From contig DATFXR010000871.1 in the NCBI GenBank assembly GCA_035315685.1, positions 1 through 6,398 of the forward strand: 6,398 nucleotides of DNA, in the 5' to 3' direction. This document shows positions 4,391 through 6,398 of the stretch, piece after piece (the stretch's first letter is position 1; each line of letters opens with the position of its first letter). Made by a program: the position numbers and the translations under genes. The notes under the pieces were generated by a model. That model saw nothing but the letters and a program-made list of their open reading frames with translations, had not been told where the DNA came from and searched no databases. Source of the stretch: QHWK01 sp035315685 (GTDB lineage Bacteria; Acidobacteriota; Vicinamibacteria; Vicinamibacterales; CAVVIG01).

Positions 4391-5830
4391 ATGAGACGGG
4401 TCTCGATCGCGGCCATCATGCTGCTTGTCGTCGCCGGCTCGGGCGGCCGCGCGCAGCCTGTGTTCACCGGCGCCGAGATCTTTCCGCCGGAAGAGTTCGC
4501 GGCGCGCCGCGCGAAGATCTTCGACGCAATCGGCGACGCCGTGGCGGCGCTGCAGGGGACGGCGGAGCGTCCAGGCGAGCAGCCGCTTCGGCAGAACAAT
4601 CAGTTTTTCTATCTCACCGGCGTCGTCGAGCCGCGCGCATTGTTGTGGCTCGACGGCCGCACCAGGCGCGCGACCATCTACCTGCAGCCGAACGATGAGC
4701 GCCGGCAACGGCAGATCGAGCGCATGTACGGTGTCGGTCTCGTGCCCGGCGCCGAGGCGGCGCGAACGACCGGGCTCGACGCGGCGCTGCCGCGCGCCGA
4801 GTTCGCGGCGGCGGTCGCCGACGCGGGCCGGCAGCGCACGACGATCTACACCACGTTCCGGCCCGAGGTGCTCGGCAGCGCTTCGGCGGGCGAGCCGGCC
4901 GCGCTCGCCCGCGCGACCGCCGCCGACCCGTGGGACGGCCGCGCGTCGCGGGAAGACACGTTCGTCGCGAAGCTGAAGGCGGCGGCGCCGCACTGCACGG
5001 TTCGCGATCTCGATCCCGCGATCGACGCGCTGCGCGCGATCAAGAGCCCGCGCGAGATCGCGGTCATTCGCGAAGCGACGCGGCTTGCCGGCCTCGGCAT
5101 CGTCGAGGCGATGCGTGACGCGAGGCCGGGCCTGTTCGAGTACCAGCTGCAGGCCGACGCCGAGTTCGTGTTCAAGGACGGCGGTGCCTACGGCCCGGCG
5201 TACTTCGCGCTGATCGCGACCGGACCCAACACACTGTATTCGCACTACCACAAGAACACCGCGGCGCTGCAGGACGGCGACCTCGTGCAGTTCGACTACG
5301 CGCCCGACTACAACTACTACGCGTCGGATGTCACACGCGTGTTCCCTGCGAACGGCCGCTTCTCGCCGCGGCAGCGCGAGCTCTACTCGATCTACCTGCA
5401 GCTGTATCGCGCGCTGATGACGTCGATCGCCGTGCACGCCTCGCCGCGCGACATCGTCACGGCGGCGGTGGCGAAGATGGACGCGGCGATGGCCGCGTAT
5501 CAATTCACCGACGCGGAGATTCGCGCGGCTGCCGCGCAGTTCGTGGACGGCTATCGGACGCGACGCACCGTCACGAGCCTCGGGCACTCGGTCGGGATGG
5601 AAGTGCACGATGTGGGCGGACCGCCGGCAACGCTCGAACCCGGCATGATCTTCACGATCGAGCCGCCGCTGCAGCTGCCGGACGAGCACATCGGGCTCAG
5701 GCTCGAGGACATGATCCTGATCACGGACGCCGGCTACGAGAACCTGTCGGCGTCCGTGCCCTTCGAGATCGACGCGGTCGAACGGACGATGAAGGAACCG
5801 GGCCTGCGGTCGGCCCGGCCGCGCCGTTAG
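4391..5830 (+). CDS. Secreted Xaa-Pro aminopeptidase-like M24B metallopeptidase
   Basis: A 479-residue peptidase of the aminopeptidase P (PepP) type, which removes an N-terminal residue preceding proline using a two-metal site. Residues 1-22 form a signal peptide (MRR, core IAAIMLLVVAG, likely cleavage after GRA), so it is probably periplasmic or secreted, unlike cytoplasmic E. coli PepP. The aminopeptidase P N-terminal domain spans about 30-180 (QFFYLTGVVEP at 71-81), and the pita-bread catalytic domain about 218-465. All five metal ligands are visible: D302, D313 (FDYAPDYNYYASDVTR), H399 (LGHSVG), E424 (FTIEPP) and E439 (LRLEDM). The active-site histidines H285 (SHYHKN) and H406 (EVHDVG) are also present. 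It should therefore be active. Length is near the family norm plus the signal peptide. The start follows a TAGCGT box by 6 bases without a Shine-Dalgarno sequence. It is transcribed divergently from CPBP and ends in a 4-bp overlap with the NHL gene. Proline specificity is inferred; prolidase activity is possible. Confidence 0.93.
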   Translation: MRRVSIAAIMLLVVAGSGGRAQPVFTGAEIFPPEEFAARRAKIFDAIGDAVAALQGTAERPGEQPLRQNNQFFYLTGVVEPRALLWLDGRTRRATIYLQPNDERRQRQIERMYGVGLVPGAEAARTTGLDAALPRAEFAAAVADAGRQRTTIYTTFRPEVLGSASAGEPAALARATAADPWDGRASREDTFVAKLKAAAPHCTVRDLDPAIDALRAIKSPREIAVIREATRLAGLGIVEAMRDARPGLFEYQLQADAEFVFKDGGAYGPAYFALIATGPNTLYSHYHKNTAALQDGDLVQFDYAPDYNYYASDVTRVFPANGRFSPRQRELYSIYLQLYRALMTSIAVHASPRDIVTAAVAKMDAAMAAYQFTDAEIRAAAAQFVDGYRTRRTVTSLGHSVGMEVHDVGGPPATLEPGMIFTIEPPLQLPDEHIGLRLEDMILITDAGYENLSASVPFEIDAVERTMKEPGLRSARPRR

Positions 5831-6398
5831 TGCAGCGTCACTTTCTGCGCGCGCCAGTTCCAGACCTCGCCGACCCAGACCGTCGTGTCGGTGCGGCAGT
5901 CGAGTGAGTTCACCATGCCGAACTCCTTCGGCAGCTTTCCGGCGCGGCCGAACTTGCCGACGACGTCACCCGTGAGCTTCACCTTGTAGATCTCTCCGCG
6001 CTCCATGCTCTCCGGCTCGTTCGAGTTGGAGCTGAAGAGATACTGCGTCGAGCCGCCGGACAAGCAGATCGCCTGCGGCGTGCCGACGTTGCCGATCTGC
6101 GACTTGAACGTGCCCTCCGCGTCGAACACCTGAATCCGTTTGTTGCCGGCGTCCGCGACGTAGATGTTCCCTGCGGCATCGGACGCAATCCCGCGGATCT
6201 GCTTGAACTGGCCCTGCGCCGACCCGGTCTGCCCCCACGTTTTCACGAAGTTGCCGTCTTTCGTGAACTTTGCGACCCGGTTGTTCGGGCCGAACCCATC
6301 GGCGACGTAGATGTTGCCCGCGCGATCCCACGTGACGTCCGATGGCCGGTTGAAACTGTCGCCGTTGATGCCGGCGCCGGGTGCACCACGGCCGCCGC
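5827..6398 (-). CDS. NHL-repeat six-bladed beta-propeller protein, 5' part beyond the window
   Basis: The C-terminal 189 or so residues of a protein whose start lies past the right edge. The frame is open to base 6396, so the GTG at 6246 is internal. Two clear NHL repeats are visible: FNRPSDVTWDRAGNIYVADG, ending in RVAKFTKDGNFVKTWG, and FKQIRGIASDAAGNIYVADA, ending in RIQVFDAEGTFKSQIG. Further, weaker blades run to the end (GEIYKVKLTGDVVGKFGRAG, then VWVGEVWNWRAQKVTLH). The pattern GNIYVAD-x-NxRIQVFD is diagnostic. Such propellers are scaffolds for binding or for lyase-type activity such as peptidylglycine amidating lyase-like enzymes, and many acidobacterial copies are exported; location cannot be judged without the N-terminus. 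The TAA at 5829-5827 interlocks with the TAG of the M24 gene on the other strand, leaving no room for a terminator between them. Confidence 0.9.
   Translation of the reverse strand, partial: GGRGAPGAGINGDSFNRPSDVTWDRAGNIYVADGFGPNNRVAKFTKDGNFVKTWGQTGSAQGQFKQIRGIASDAAGNIYVADAGNKRIQVFDAEGTFKSQIGNVGTPQAICLSGGSTQYLFSSNSNEPESMERGEIYKVKLTGDVVGKFGRAGKLPKEFGMVNSLDCRTDTTVWVGEVWNWRAQKVTLH

Noticed and set aside
4313..5689. 458-codon open frame on the minus strand opposite the M24 peptidase
   Set aside because: It is antisense to a gene with all catalytic residues intact, is very rich in Arg and Val with no recognisable motif, and is a typical GC-rich mirror frame. Only its last 17 codons, at the CPBP start, were kept as a separate note.

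Overview
The window is a GC-rich bacterial fragment (roughly two-thirds G+C by eye) with tightly packed genes on both strands. Four of the six likely protein genes belong to broad hydrolase or protease families: an amidase-signature enzyme, a secreted YtcJ-like amidohydrolase, a CPBP-type membrane protein and a secreted Xaa-Pro-type M24 peptidase. The others are an NHL beta-propeller protein and a 30-residue membrane peptide. The gene styles and the very high GC3 resemble soil Acidobacteriota, especially Vicinamibacteria. That placement is an inference from general resemblance, since no marker gene is present.

Layout, left to right. A 5'-truncated amidase occupies 2-1168 (+). The 329-base gap at 1169-1497 holds a GC-rich hairpin, a short 8-bp tandem repeat of the widespread kind that yields spurious 'NHRDTEAQR' translations, and a cluster of TTGCA-type inverted repeats. 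A tiny membrane peptide gene with an excellent Shine-Dalgarno sequence lies at 1498-1590 (+), followed by a strong 10-bp hairpin at 1619-1645. The 323-base gap at 1591-1913 also holds a minus-strand relic at 1731-1886 that looks like the end of a carboxypeptidase-regulatory-like domain. It lies just past the stop of the amidohydrolase gene (1914-3698, -). Only 24 bases upstream of the amidohydrolase is the CPBP-family gene (3723-4316, -). A short divergent promoter region separates CPBP from the M24 peptidase (4391-5830, +). The peptidase ends in a 4-bp tail-to-tail overlap with the NHL-repeat gene (5827 to beyond 6398, -).

How the genes may work together. The amidohydrolase and the M24 peptidase both carry convincing export signals, so both probably act outside the cytoplasm on amide or peptide substrates. 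Together with the amidase this could reflect peptide or amide scavenging, but nothing shows that the genes form one pathway, and they sit in several transcription units. The most informative regulatory signal is an identical GCTACACT octamer 6-8 bases before an ATG in both minus-strand promoter regions. With no Shine-Dalgarno sequence at either site, this suggests leaderless transcripts.

I see no CRISPR array, tRNA, rRNA, transposase or clear novel multi-gene system. The points most worth checking are the QQ-for-EE change in the CPBP protein, the misaligned start of that gene, the small membrane peptide, the shared leaderless-type promoter octamer and the domain relic.
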